In this document: one piece after another, positions 1 to 8,626 of the stretch | Layout of the letters: each line of letters starts with the position of its first letter | Position numbering within the stretch: the first letter of the stretch is position 1 | Assembly: GCA_002292365.1 (NCBI GenBank) | Contig: DBBU01000023.1 | Coordinates: 32,832 to 96,831, forward strand | Origin: Flammeovirgaceae bacterium UBA976 | Lineage (GTDB): Bacteria > Bacteroidota > Bacteroidia > Cytophagales > Cyclobacteriaceae | Reading direction: 5' to 3' | Length of the DNA: 64,000 bases | Made by a program: the position numbers and the translations under genes | Notes under the pieces: generated by a model | The model's database searches: none | Seen by the model: only the letters and a program-made list of their open reading frames with translations | Told to the model about the DNA's origin: nothing

Positions 1-41
1 TTCCTTGAATTGGCGTGAAATTTATTAACTTAATGCTATCA

Positions 42-77
42 AATTAAACATGATTTAAATCATGTTTAATTGGGTTT
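42..77 (+). terminator. Perfect 30-bp palindrome followed by a T-run
   Basis: Positions 42-56 and 57-71 are exact reverse complements (arm AATTAAACATGATTT), followed by GGG and five T residues. This is the shape of an intrinsic terminator for a + strand gene ending left of the window, though the stem is AT-rich. A bidirectional terminator or a protein-binding palindrome is also possible. The pairing is seen directly; the function is inferred. Confidence 0.5.
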
Positions 78-118
78 TTACTTTTCACTCATTCCATGTG
101 TTTAATAAGAAAATAGAC

Positions 119-138
119 CCCTCCATAATAACGGAGGG
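119..138. other. GC-rich hairpin in the sulfatase leader
   Basis: CCCTCC (119-124) pairs with GGAGGG (133-138) around an 8-nt AT loop. It is markedly GC-richer than its surroundings and lies 75 nt before the sulfatase start. No T-run follows on the + strand; read on the - strand it is followed by a poor U-rich stretch. It could be a leader structure or a weak terminator for leftward transcription. Confidence 0.3.
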
Positions 139-212
139 TGAGGATCTAAAATGACCTCCTTTAAACGATTTTCTATCTGAATTTTTAGAGAGGTTATTTG
201 CGAGTGTTTTAA

Positions 213-1877
213 ATGGTGAAGTCAACTGTTACAATTATGTATTGCAGAATTAAAAAAGGCGTTTATGCCTCACTGATCAGCATTCTTATAATGGGATGCG
301 GTAGGATGGAGGTTGCGTTAAAAAAACCTGAAAGGCCTAACATTATTTTCATCATGTCTGATGATCATGCGTATCAAGCCATAAGTGCTTATCAGGACAA
401 CTTAATAGCGACGCCCAATATTGACCGCATCGCGCAACAAGGAATGCTTTTTAACAATGCTTGTGTTACCAATTCAATATGTGCCCCTTCGAGAGCCACC
501 ATCTTGACTGGTAAGCATACACATTTGAATGGAAAAATAGATAACCGAATGCCTTTTGATACCACCAACATTACGTTCCCATTGCTTTTCCAACAAGCTG
601 GCTATGAGACGGCCATGTTCGGAAAATTACATTTTGGAAATAATCCTAAAGGGATTGATGATTTTCTGATTTTACCCGGACAGGGAAATTACATCAATCC
701 GGATTTCATTACCCCAAAGGGAGATACGACTATAATAGGATACGTTACTGATATTATTACGGATCTTACCCTAAATTGGCTTGACCTGAAAAGAGATCCT
801 GAAAAGCCGTTTATGTTGATGTACTTACACAAAGCACCGCACCGACCCTGGTGGCCACGTGCTGATAAATTCAAAGAATTTAGTAAGAAACATTTTCCAG
901 AACCCACAACCCTTTTCGATGATTATAAAGGGAAGGGCTCAGCGGCAAAGGAAGCTGAAATGAATCTTTTGTCTCACATGAAGTATGGCCATGATACTAA
1001 AATCAGACCCGAAACCTTAGCTGAAATGGGTAGCGTACTACCGGAGATACCGGCGATGAAATGGAACAAGGTAGATGGATTTTCTGGACCTTACAACCGT
1101 GCAAATGAAGCTCAAAAGGCCTTGTATGATCCCATTATTGATTCAATTAACCTTGAGTTCAAGCAGGATTGGCCCAGCATGTCAAGGGAGGAAAAAATGC
1201 GGTGGAAATATCAAAGATACATGCAGGATTATTTAGGAACGATTTCGTCTGTCGATGACAATGTTGGTAGGTTATTAGATTATCTTGAAGAAACAGAATT
1301 GGATCAAAATACGATGATTATTTATACTTCAGATCAGGGATTTTATTTAGGAGAGCATGGTTGGTTTGATAAAAGATTCATATATGATGAGTCTTTTAAA
1401 ACTCCACTTTTAATCCAATGGCCTGGACATATTGCTCCCGGAAGTACGAATGATGAAATGGTTCAAAACTTAGACTTTGCACAGACTTTGTTAGAGGTAG
1501 CTAATATTGAAGCGCCAGGAGATATGCAAGGAGAAAGTATTTTGTCCTTGTTGAAAAGTGAAAATACCTGGACGCGAGAGGCCGTTTATTATCATTATTA
1601 TGAGTACCCTGCCGTCCATATGGTAAAAAGGCATTACGGTATCGTCTCCAAAACCTATAAGTTGGTGCATTTTTATTACGACGTAGATGAATGGGAGCTT
1701 TATGATAGGCTGAAGGATCCATCAGAGCTACATAATATATACGATGATCCAGCGTATGCCAGCATTGTGACTCAGTTAAAATTAGAATTGAAAGAGATGA
1801 GAATAAAATATCAAGATTCTGAGGAATTGGATCAAAAATTCATAGAGATTTACCAAGATAATGGTTGGACAGAATGA
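213..1877 (+). CDS. Sulfatase (S1 family), lipoprotein
   Basis: This gene encodes a type I sulfatase that would hydrolyse sulfate esters, probably on sulfated sugars or polysaccharides. The N-terminus has a lipoprotein signal ending in an I-M-G-C lipobox, so the enzyme is probably anchored outside the inner membrane. The alkaline-phosphatase-like fold begins with PNIIFIMSDDHA, whose Asp pair are metal ligands. The signature C-A-P-S-R follows, with Cys90 the residue expected to be oxidised to formylglycine by an FGE enzyme not seen in this window. The C-terminal part contains YTSDQGFYLGEHGWFDKR, typical of S1 sulfatases. At 554 aa the length is normal. An alternative ATG at 237 would give a tighter signal peptide. 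It is followed 50 nt later by the mutarotase gene on the same strand. The family is clear; the substrate cannot be assigned. Confidence 0.93.
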   Translation: MVKSTVTIMYCRIKKGVYASLISILIMGCGRMEVALKKPERPNIIFIMSDDHAYQAISAYQDNLIATPNIDRIAQQGMLFNNACVTNSICAPSRATILTGKHTHLNGKIDNRMPFDTTNITFPLLFQQAGYETAMFGKLHFGNNPKGIDDFLILPGQGNYINPDFITPKGDTTIIGYVTDIITDLTLNWLDLKRDPEKPFMLMYLHKAPHRPWWPRADKFKEFSKKHFPEPTTLFDDYKGKGSAAKEAEMNLLSHMKYGHDTKIRPETLAEMGSVLPEIPAMKWNKVDGFSGPYNRANEAQKALYDPIIDSINLEFKQDWPSMSREEKMRWKYQRYMQDYLGTISSVDDNVGRLLDYLEETELDQNTMIIYTSDQGFYLGEHGWFDKRFIYDESFKTPLLIQWPGHIAPGSTNDEMVQNLDFAQTLLEVANIEAPGDMQGESILSLLKSENTWTREAVYYHYYEYPAVHMVKRHYGIVSKTYKLVHFYYDVDEWELYDRLKDPSELHNIYDDPAYASIVTQLKLELKEMRIKYQDSEELDQKFIEIYQDNGWTE

Positions 1878-1927
1878 CTACTCTGTTCAAGTTGCTTGAG
1901 ACACTGAAATATTATTGATTCCAAATT

Positions 1928-3064
1928 ATGAAAAGATATTTAGTAAGCCTTTTGTTAATTTCAATTAGCGGATGCTTTACTACGTGTTTTTTTGAGAAAA
2001 AAATGCCCATGAATTTGATTTCTGCTGAGACTTTCGATACCATTATAGATGATCAAGAAGTCAAACTATATACGCTCAAAAATAAATGGGGAGTGACCAC
2101 TCAAATCACCAATTATGGGGGCCGGGTGGTCTCCTTGTGGCTGCCCGATAAAATAGGTCATTTTGAGGATGTCGTCTTGGGGTTTAATGACCTAGCTGCC
2201 TATCAGAAATCTAAAGAAAAATATTTTGGTGCGTTAATCGGCCGGTATGGAAACCGTATTGCAAAGGGGCGATTTGTATTAGAGGACAGCATGTATCTTT
2301 TGGTAAAAAACAATGGAGAAAATCATTTGCATGGCGGAAATAAAGGCTTTGAATCCGTTATTTGGAAAGTGGATTTATTTACAGAAAACAAACTTTTTTT
2401 AAGCTATGTTTCACCACATATGGAGGAGGGTTATCCCGGGAATTTAACCGTGAGAGTTGAGTATCAACTTACAGATGACAATGAGTTAAGTATTCAGTAT
2501 TTTGCACAATCCGATCGAACCACCATCATTAATCTTACGCATCATTCTTTTTTTAATTTAAAAGGAGCGGGCAACGGGAATGTGAATGATCATCTATTAC
2601 AAATTAAAGCAAATTATTTTACACCCATTGATGATCAGTTGATACCTACAGGGGTGATTCAAAAGGTAGTAAATACTCCTTTTGACTTTTTATCACCTAC
2701 GCAAATTGGGAGTCGAATAGATGCGGTAGATGACCAGTTGACTTATGGGCACGGATATGACCATAATTATGTATTGAATCCGTCCGATTCAATGGTGAGT
2801 TTTGCCGCACGAGTGGTTGAACTCGTGTCGGAAAGAACGCTGGAAGTATATACCAATGAGCCAGGCATGCAGTTTTATGGGGGGAACTTTTTAGATGGTA
2901 CGGTGAAGGGTAAAAAGGATAAAAATTATGAATATCGTGGCGCCTTCTGTTTAGAAACCCAACATTTCCCTGATAGTCCTAATAAGATTCAATTTCCTTC
3001 AACCTCATTAGCGGCAAAGGAACCCTATAATTCCATCTGTATTTATAAGTTTGGCCTCTTGTGA
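1928..3064 (+). CDS. galM: Aldose 1-epimerase (mutarotase), lipoprotein
   Basis: Mutarotase interconverts the alpha and beta anomers of galactose, glucose and related aldoses, feeding sugars to anomer-specific kinases. Family motifs appear in order: GRYGNRIAKGRF (substrate Arg), NHLHGGNKGF (catalytic His), a second His in GHGYDHNYVL, and the catalytic Glu in FCLETQHFPDSPN near the C-terminus. The protein begins with a signal peptide and an S-I-S-G-C lipobox, so this copy is probably a periplasmic lipoprotein, as is common in Bacteroidota. The 378-aa length fits such exported forms. It sits between a sulfatase and a sugar dehydrogenase, suggesting shared work on extracellular sugars. Galactokinase is at 15710, not in the same operon. 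Confidence 0.95.
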   Translation: MKRYLVSLLLISISGCFTTCFFEKKMPMNLISAETFDTIIDDQEVKLYTLKNKWGVTTQITNYGGRVVSLWLPDKIGHFEDVVLGFNDLAAYQKSKEKYFGALIGRYGNRIAKGRFVLEDSMYLLVKNNGENHLHGGNKGFESVIWKVDLFTENKLFLSYVSPHMEEGYPGNLTVRVEYQLTDDNELSIQYFAQSDRTTIINLTHHSFFNLKGAGNGNVNDHLLQIKANYFTPIDDQLIPTGVIQKVVNTPFDFLSPTQIGSRIDAVDDQLTYGHGYDHNYVLNPSDSMVSFAARVVELVSERTLEVYTNEPGMQFYGGNFLDGTVKGKKDKNYEYRGAFCLETQHFPDSPNKIQFPSTSLAAKEPYNSICIYKFGLL

Positions 3065-3069
3065 GACTG

Positions 3070-3104
3070 TTAAAAAAAACATTTTTACTGAACGTTTTTT
3101 TTAA
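3070..3104 (+). terminator. Perfect 11-bp inverted repeat after galM
   Basis: TTAAAAAAAAC (3070-3080) pairs exactly with GTTTTTTTTAA (3094-3104) around a 13-nt loop, just past the galM stop. The arm gives a T-run at the 3' side. The stem is almost all A-T, so termination is likely partial. A candidate terminator only. Confidence 0.35.
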
Positions 3105-3122
3105 AATAAAGATTAATTATAT

Positions 3123-6100
3123 ATGAAAATTTTTCTGTCTTTTTTATGGATATCTTTTTTTCTATCTATCACAACGTCATGTATTGAATCAAGAAAGAAT
3201 AAGCTTTTAGTTATTTATGAGGAAGACGGACCGTACAGTGCGTTGAAAACTGAATGGATAAGGATCATTAAAGAAAGTAATTTTGATTTCGAGGTCGTAG
3301 ATTTTAAGCGTCAAAGGTTAGGAGATTCGTTGTGGCAAAATAGAGCTTTAATTATACTTTCAGATCCTCAAATAATCAACCCTCAATGGCAATCGGATAT
3401 TGAACGATATGTTCAAACTGGAGGTGAACTTTTGTTGCCATCTGATACTATCAATCCCTATTATTGGCCCTGGTTGTACCAAGCGCAAATGAATAAAGAG
3501 AATGATTTCGATGGAGGGAAAATTATTTTTTTTAACGATTCAATGAATTTAAGGGAACTATTAAATGAATCTTTAGGAGCCATGAGTATCCAACCAGATC
3601 AAGTTAAGACTAAGCAAGCACCCAGTAACAATAGATTTACGAAAATAATTTTAGACGCTGATGTGAATGAGCCCATGGAACTTTCCGTGTTACCAGGAGG
3701 CCGTGTGTTGTTCATCGAGCGAGAAGGTAATTTCAAGGTATACGATCCTGAGACGCGCAAGACCAAGCTCTTGCATACCTTTGATATAAGTACTGAGGGT
3801 AATTATGAGGATGGGATGCTTGGCTTAACTATTGACCCAAACTATCAGGACAACAACTGGGTATATATTTATTATTCCCCGAAAGGAGGGCGTCCAAGAC
3901 AAAACCTTTCAAGATTTGTTTTGGCTTATCAAGATAGCCTGTTATTACAGAGTGAAAAAGTCATTCTTGAGGTGGCTGTTCAACGTGAAACTTGTTGCCA
4001 TTCAGGAGGATCTATTTCGTTTGGACCTAATGGAAATTTATTCTTGAGCACAGGTGACAATACGAGTTCCAAAGAATCAGATGGCTATTCGCCTTTGGAT
4101 GAAAGAGTAGGAAGAGCCCCATTTGATGCCCAAAAAGGATCCTCCAATACACAGGATCTCAGAGGAAAAATATTAAGAATTACCCCAACAGCTGAAGGAT
4201 CGTATACGATTCCGACAGGTAATTTATTTTCTTCGGACGGCACCGAAGGTAGGCCAGAAATTTATGCAATGGGTTGCAGGAATCCTTTTCGCTTTACGGT
4301 AGATCAAAGGACAGGATACATTTATTGGGGAGATGTAGGTCCTGATTCAGGAAAAGACAGTGAACTCGGACCTCAAAGTTATGATGAATGGAATCAAGCT
4401 AAAACCCCAGGAAATTATGGATGGCCTTATTTTGAGGCTGATAATAAAGCGTATCCAATGTTGGATTTTGCCACCAATGAATTGGGAGCACCTCAAGATC
4501 CCAATCACCCCTTGAATGAATCACCTAATAATACAGGGATGAAAGTATTGCCCCCAGCAAGGAAACCAATGATTTGGTATCCCTATGGTGTTTCGACAAC
4601 CTGGCCGATGCTAGGTAAAGGATCGCGAAGTGCCATGGCAGGTCCAGTATATTATGAGCCGAATACTCCTTCTAAAACTGCTTTCCCCGATTATTATGAA
4701 GGTAAATTATTTATATATGAATGGGCTAGAAATTGGATAAAAGTGGTGTCTTTTGATGAAGAATGGCAGGTAACAAAAATTGAGCCTTTTTTGCCTAATG
4801 AAAAATTCAACAAACCGATAGATATGGAATTTGATGAATATGGGAATATGTATGTATTGGAATATGGTGCCAATTACTTTGCCAATAATATTGAAGCTAA
4901 GCTTGTAAAAATCGAATATAACAGAGGTAATAGGTTACCGAACGCTGTCATTCAGGCAACGAAAACCAAGGGATCAGCTCCCTTTAACGCCGCCTTCTCA
5001 GCAAGTCAATCCTATGATTATGATCCTAATGATACATTAGTTTATGATTGGACTGTCAGTGATGGTCGCGAAGTTAGGGGTGAGCATATTAGCTTGACAT
5101 TTGACTCCATTGGGATTTATGAAATTGGCTTGAAAGTAACAGATCGTAAAGGAGCAGCATCATTCTCTTCTTTACATGTCAATGTGGGAAATGCGCCCCC
5201 AGAAATCAAACTAACGCTAGAAGGGAATCAATCTTTCTACTTCGGTGAGCGCCAACGAAATTATCAGGTTGAAATAGCTGATTTGGAGGATGGATCCTTG
5301 TCTACAGGTAGGATAGATTCACGTGAGGTGAAAATCAATTTTTCTTATCTCTCAGGTGCTCATGACCTGGCACTCCTAGGAGAAGAATTTTATAAAAATG
5401 CTGACCTTCCAATAGCCGGTAAACAGTTGATTGAGGGGAGTGATTGTAGTTCATGTCACGCGATGGCATCGGCTTCAATAGGACCAAGCTTCAATCAAAT
5501 TGCTGAGAGGTATGAGAAGAGAAGTGATAATATTTCTATGTTGGCTATGAAAATTATTCAAGGGGGTAATGGGAATTGGGGACATAGTTTGATGGCAGCT
5601 CATCCAGATTTATCAACCAGTGATGCAGAGAGCATGGTTGAATATATCCTTTCTATGAAGGACAAAAATAATTCATCGAGCTTGCCAGTAGCTGGGACAT
5701 TTATGTTAGATGAACATCAAAGTAGAACTGATAAAGGAATATATGCTATATCTGTTGGCTATGAAGATCACGGAAATGAAGGGATTCCTGCCATAGAAGC
5801 TTCTAAAATTCAGTTTTTGAGAGCTCCTTACCTAGAGGCTGAGAATTATGATATTTTCAAAAATGTGGAGCAGCAAAGACCCAACGGTGGATCTTTTGCT
5901 TATGTGAGTAGTTTAAGGCATGGATCATATGTTGGGTTTGATAATATAGACTTGAGTGGGGTGGGCGAAATTGCGGTCAAAATATTGCCTATTTCTGGAG
6001 GGAAAATAGCTCTTTATCATGGTGGATTTGATGGAGAGCCTTTGGTCGAACTGTCTATTCCTAGTGTTGAGAAGGGCCCAAGTTGGGTTGAAGAAAACTT

Positions 6101-6227
6101 TGTTGAATATAATTTCAAAATTAATGAGGTCAGTAATGAAGTAAAAGCCCTTTTCTTTTTGTTCAGTGATGCGGATAGCACAAAGGTTGATATGAATATG
6201 GATCAAATTATTTTCAAGCAGAAATAG
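3123..6227 (+). CDS. PQQ-type sugar dehydrogenase fused to ThuA-like, PKD, cytochrome c and CBM6-like domains
   Basis: A 1034-aa multidomain lipoprotein (lipobox T-T-S-C after about 19 residues). Domains in order: a short ThuA/glutamine-amidotransferase-like fold (about 25-165); a glucose/sorbosone dehydrogenase beta-propeller (about 175-600, with CCHSGGSISFGPNGNLF and GCRNPFRFTVD); a PKD domain (about 610-690); a class I cytochrome c domain with C775-S-S-C-H779 and a likely axial Met824; and a C-terminal carbohydrate-binding CBM6-like module starting near LEAENYDIF. Known relatives in Cytophagales have this architecture. The propeller is expected to oxidise aldose sugars with PQQ and pass electrons to the attached haem. 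The actual substrate is unknown and many such propellers are untested. It lies 58 nt after galM, on the same strand. Confidence 0.9.
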   Translation: MKIFLSFLWISFFLSITTSCIESRKNKLLVIYEEDGPYSALKTEWIRIIKESNFDFEVVDFKRQRLGDSLWQNRALIILSDPQIINPQWQSDIERYVQTGGELLLPSDTINPYYWPWLYQAQMNKENDFDGGKIIFFNDSMNLRELLNESLGAMSIQPDQVKTKQAPSNNRFTKIILDADVNEPMELSVLPGGRVLFIEREGNFKVYDPETRKTKLLHTFDISTEGNYEDGMLGLTIDPNYQDNNWVYIYYSPKGGRPRQNLSRFVLAYQDSLLLQSEKVILEVAVQRETCCHSGGSISFGPNGNLFLSTGDNTSSKESDGYSPLDERVGRAPFDAQKGSSNTQDLRGKILRITPTAEGSYTIPTGNLFSSDGTEGRPEIYAMGCRNPFRFTVDQRTGYIYWGDVGPDSGKDSELGPQSYDEWNQAKTPGNYGWPYFEADNKAYPMLDFATNELGAPQDPNHPLNESPNNTGMKVLPPARKPMIWYPYGVSTTWPMLGKGSRSAMAGPVYYEPNTPSKTAFPDYYEGKLFIYEWARNWIKVVSFDEEWQVTKIEPFLPNEKFNKPIDMEFDEYGNMYVLEYGANYFANNIEAKLVKIEYNRGNRLPNAVIQATKTKGSAPFNAAFSASQSYDYDPNDTLVYDWTVSDGREVRGEHISLTFDSIGIYEIGLKVTDRKGAASFSSLHVNVGNAPPEIKLTLEGNQSFYFGERQRNYQVEIADLEDGSLSTGRIDSREVKINFSYLSGAHDLALLGEEFYKNADLPIAGKQLIEGSDCSSCHAMASASIGPSFNQIAERYEKRSDNISMLAMKIIQGGNGNWGHSLMAAHPDLSTSDAESMVEYILSMKDKNNSSSLPVAGTFMLDEHQSRTDKGIYAISVGYEDHGNEGIPAIEASKIQFLRAPYLEAENYDIFKNVEQQRPNGGSFAYVSSLRHGSYVGFDNIDLSGVGEIAVKILPISGGKIALYHGGFDGEPLVELSIPSVEKGPSWVEENFVEYNFKINEVSNEVKALFFLFSDADSTKVDMNMDQIIFKQK

Positions 6228-6307
6228 TTTCGCACCGTTCCAATAGGTTCTGTGTTCGTTGATATAAAATATAAGCGTGATATATTAATTTCCATTAATT
6301 TGAGCGC

Positions 6308-8554
6308 GTGAAAAAAAGACACAGTGCATTATTTTTCTTCGCCTTAAGCAGCGTTTTTTTTATTGAATTGTTTGCTCAAAACAATCTGAAGTTACAAGAT
6401 ATTTATCAGCTAAATATTGGCCGCACCACTGAAAGCATCAAAATTGATGGGGCATTAGAAGAGCAGGTTTGGAAAACATCGACTGTGGCTACTGATTTTT
6501 GGGTGAGTTATCCCACAGATGGGATACGTGCTTCCTCGGAAGTTAAGACCCTGGTCAGGATGACATATGATGATGAGTTTATATATGTTTCAGCAGAATG
6601 TATAGGTCCAGGCCCTTACATTATTCAGTCTTTAAAACGAGATAATCCTTTGTTTTGGAGAGGAGACGCTTTTGGTTTGGTGTTTGATCCGGTAAATGAA
6701 AAAACTAATGGATTTGTTTTTGCAGTCAACCCTGAAGCAGTTCAGTCTGAGTCACTTGTGACCGGCCAAACGGGACGTCGTGGGAGTAGTGGATCTTCGA
6801 GTGGGAGTAATGGATCTTGGGATAATAAATGGTACTCAGAAGTTCAAATTTTTGAGGATAAATGGACCGTTGAAATGGCCATTCCGTTCAAATCTCTGAG
6901 ATTTGGGGATAAACGTGAATGGGGAGTTAATTTTGTAAGAGGAGATGCAAAGAATAACAGCTATCACGTTTGGTCACCCGTGCCCGTCCAATTCAGAGGG
7001 ATTGATTTGGGGTATACGGGTAAACTGATTTGGGATAAAGCGCCTGCTAAGACTAAGAAAAACATTTCAGTGATTCCTTATTTACTCGGCAATGGTCGAC
7101 GAGATTTCGAAACAAACAATCCACTGAGTCATAGTCAAAGGGGAGGCTTGGATGCTAAGGTGGCAGTGACTTCTAGTTTGAATTTGGATTTAACAATAAA
7201 CCCTGATTTTTCTCAAGTAGATGTGGATGAGCAGCAAACTAATCTCACGACGGTTAATTTGCGATTTCCTGAACGAAGACTCTTTTTTCTTGAAAACAGT
7301 GATGTATTTAATGATTTTGGAATCCCACCCATGCGTCCTTTTTTTAGTCGTAAAATTGGCTTAGACGATGAGGGAAATACTATTCCTATTCTATATGGAG
7401 CTAGATTAAGTGGTAATTTGAATAAAAACTTGAGGATGAGTCTTATGAATACTCAGACCAAATCTGAAGAACTTCCAGGTAATAATTATACCTCGTTAGC
7501 CGTGCGTCAAAGAGTATTTCAGCGGTCTGTCATCAAAGGCTATTTTCATAATCGTCAGTTGATGACCCATGAACCTCTTTTACGAGATGATTATAATAGT
7601 GTCGGGGGACTCGAGTTTGGTTATCGATCTCAGAATGGAAACTGGCAGGGGTCAGGAGGTTATGGAATGGCCTTTACCGAAGATCAGGACGATCAAAATC
7701 ATTTTTATAGTGCCACTGCAGGATTTGATGGTAAGTCATTTAATTTCTATGCCAATGTCTCAGGCATGGGAGATGATTATCAAAATGATTTTGGTTTTAT
7801 CCCGCGCAAAAATCATTACGATGCACTCGAGGATACCACTTATGTCATTGGATTTAATCACATTTATTCAAGAATTGGCTATACTTTTTATCCTGATAAC
7901 ACTTTGCTTAATCAACATGGGATGAGGTTTAGCTTTGTTGGTGATTGGACGGATACATCAAACGAATTGATTGCGAAAACTTTTGATTGGTCTTATAATT
8001 TTTCATTTATCAACTCAAGTACGTTATCGTTAATATACAAACATGAGAATGTTAATTTGCTTTACCCGTTTGGTTTCACCGAAGATGACGATCCCCTTCC
8101 CAGCGGTATGTATTATTTTGATTATGGTGAGATCAAGTATCAAAGTGATAACAGACGCGTGGTGAATATCCGTTCTGGATTGCGCTATGGAAGCTTTTAT
8201 AATGGTACTCGGTTGGAAACGTCATTGGCCGCTAATTATCGGGTGCAGCCTTGGGGTAATTTTAGTGTCAATTTTATTTATAATGATTTAAGATTTCCGG
8301 GTATTTATGGCCGTCAGCCACTTTTTTTGTTGGGGCCAAAGGCTGAAGTTTCTTTTTCTAGAAATCTATTTTGGACCACTTTTTTTCAATACAATACGCA
8401 GAGGGACAATTTCAATATCAACAGCCGCATCCAATGGAGGTACTTACCCATGTCTGATTTATTTATAGTGTATTCAGATAATTATATGGTAGAAAATTTC
8501 GGCCCTAGGAATCGAACACTGGTTTTAAAGTTGAATTATTGGCTTAATTTATAG
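6308..8554 (+). CDS. DUF5916 outer-membrane beta-barrel with CBM9-like N-terminus (copy 1)
   Basis: A 748-aa exported protein starting with GTG. The signal peptide ends at ELFAQ-NN. Residues about 35-230 form a CBM9-like sugar-binding beta-sandwich (IDGALEEQVWKTS, then MTYDDEFIYVSAEC). The rest is a DUF5916 region rich in alternating aromatic residues with a terminal aromatic strand, ending KLNYWLNL, as in outer-membrane barrels. The block around NPDFSQVDVDEQQTNLTT and FPERRLFFLENSD is the family hallmark. Function is not established for the family; it is usually found near polysaccharide or peptide utilisation genes. The next gene is a close paralogue. Confidence 0.85.
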   Translation: MKKRHSALFFFALSSVFFIELFAQNNLKLQDIYQLNIGRTTESIKIDGALEEQVWKTSTVATDFWVSYPTDGIRASSEVKTLVRMTYDDEFIYVSAECIGPGPYIIQSLKRDNPLFWRGDAFGLVFDPVNEKTNGFVFAVNPEAVQSESLVTGQTGRRGSSGSSSGSNGSWDNKWYSEVQIFEDKWTVEMAIPFKSLRFGDKREWGVNFVRGDAKNNSYHVWSPVPVQFRGIDLGYTGKLIWDKAPAKTKKNISVIPYLLGNGRRDFETNNPLSHSQRGGLDAKVAVTSSLNLDLTINPDFSQVDVDEQQTNLTTVNLRFPERRLFFLENSDVFNDFGIPPMRPFFSRKIGLDDEGNTIPILYGARLSGNLNKNLRMSLMNTQTKSEELPGNNYTSLAVRQRVFQRSVIKGYFHNRQLMTHEPLLRDDYNSVGGLEFGYRSQNGNWQGSGGYGMAFTEDQDDQNHFYSATAGFDGKSFNFYANVSGMGDDYQNDFGFIPRKNHYDALEDTTYVIGFNHIYSRIGYTFYPDNTLLNQHGMRFSFVGDWTDTSNELIAKTFDWSYNFSFINSSTLSLIYKHENVNLLYPFGFTEDDDPLPSGMYYFDYGEIKYQSDNRRVVNIRSGLRYGSFYNGTRLETSLAANYRVQPWGNFSVNFIYNDLRFPGIYGRQPLFLLGPKAEVSFSRNLFWTTFFQYNTQRDNFNINSRIQWRYLPMSDLFIVYSDNYMVENFGPRNRTLVLKLNYWLNL

Positions 8555-8626
8555 GGATTTATATTCTTTTTTAGAGAAGCGTTTTGTGAAAATATTCTTT
8601 GCTATGTTTGAGTTTTTTTGTTTGAT

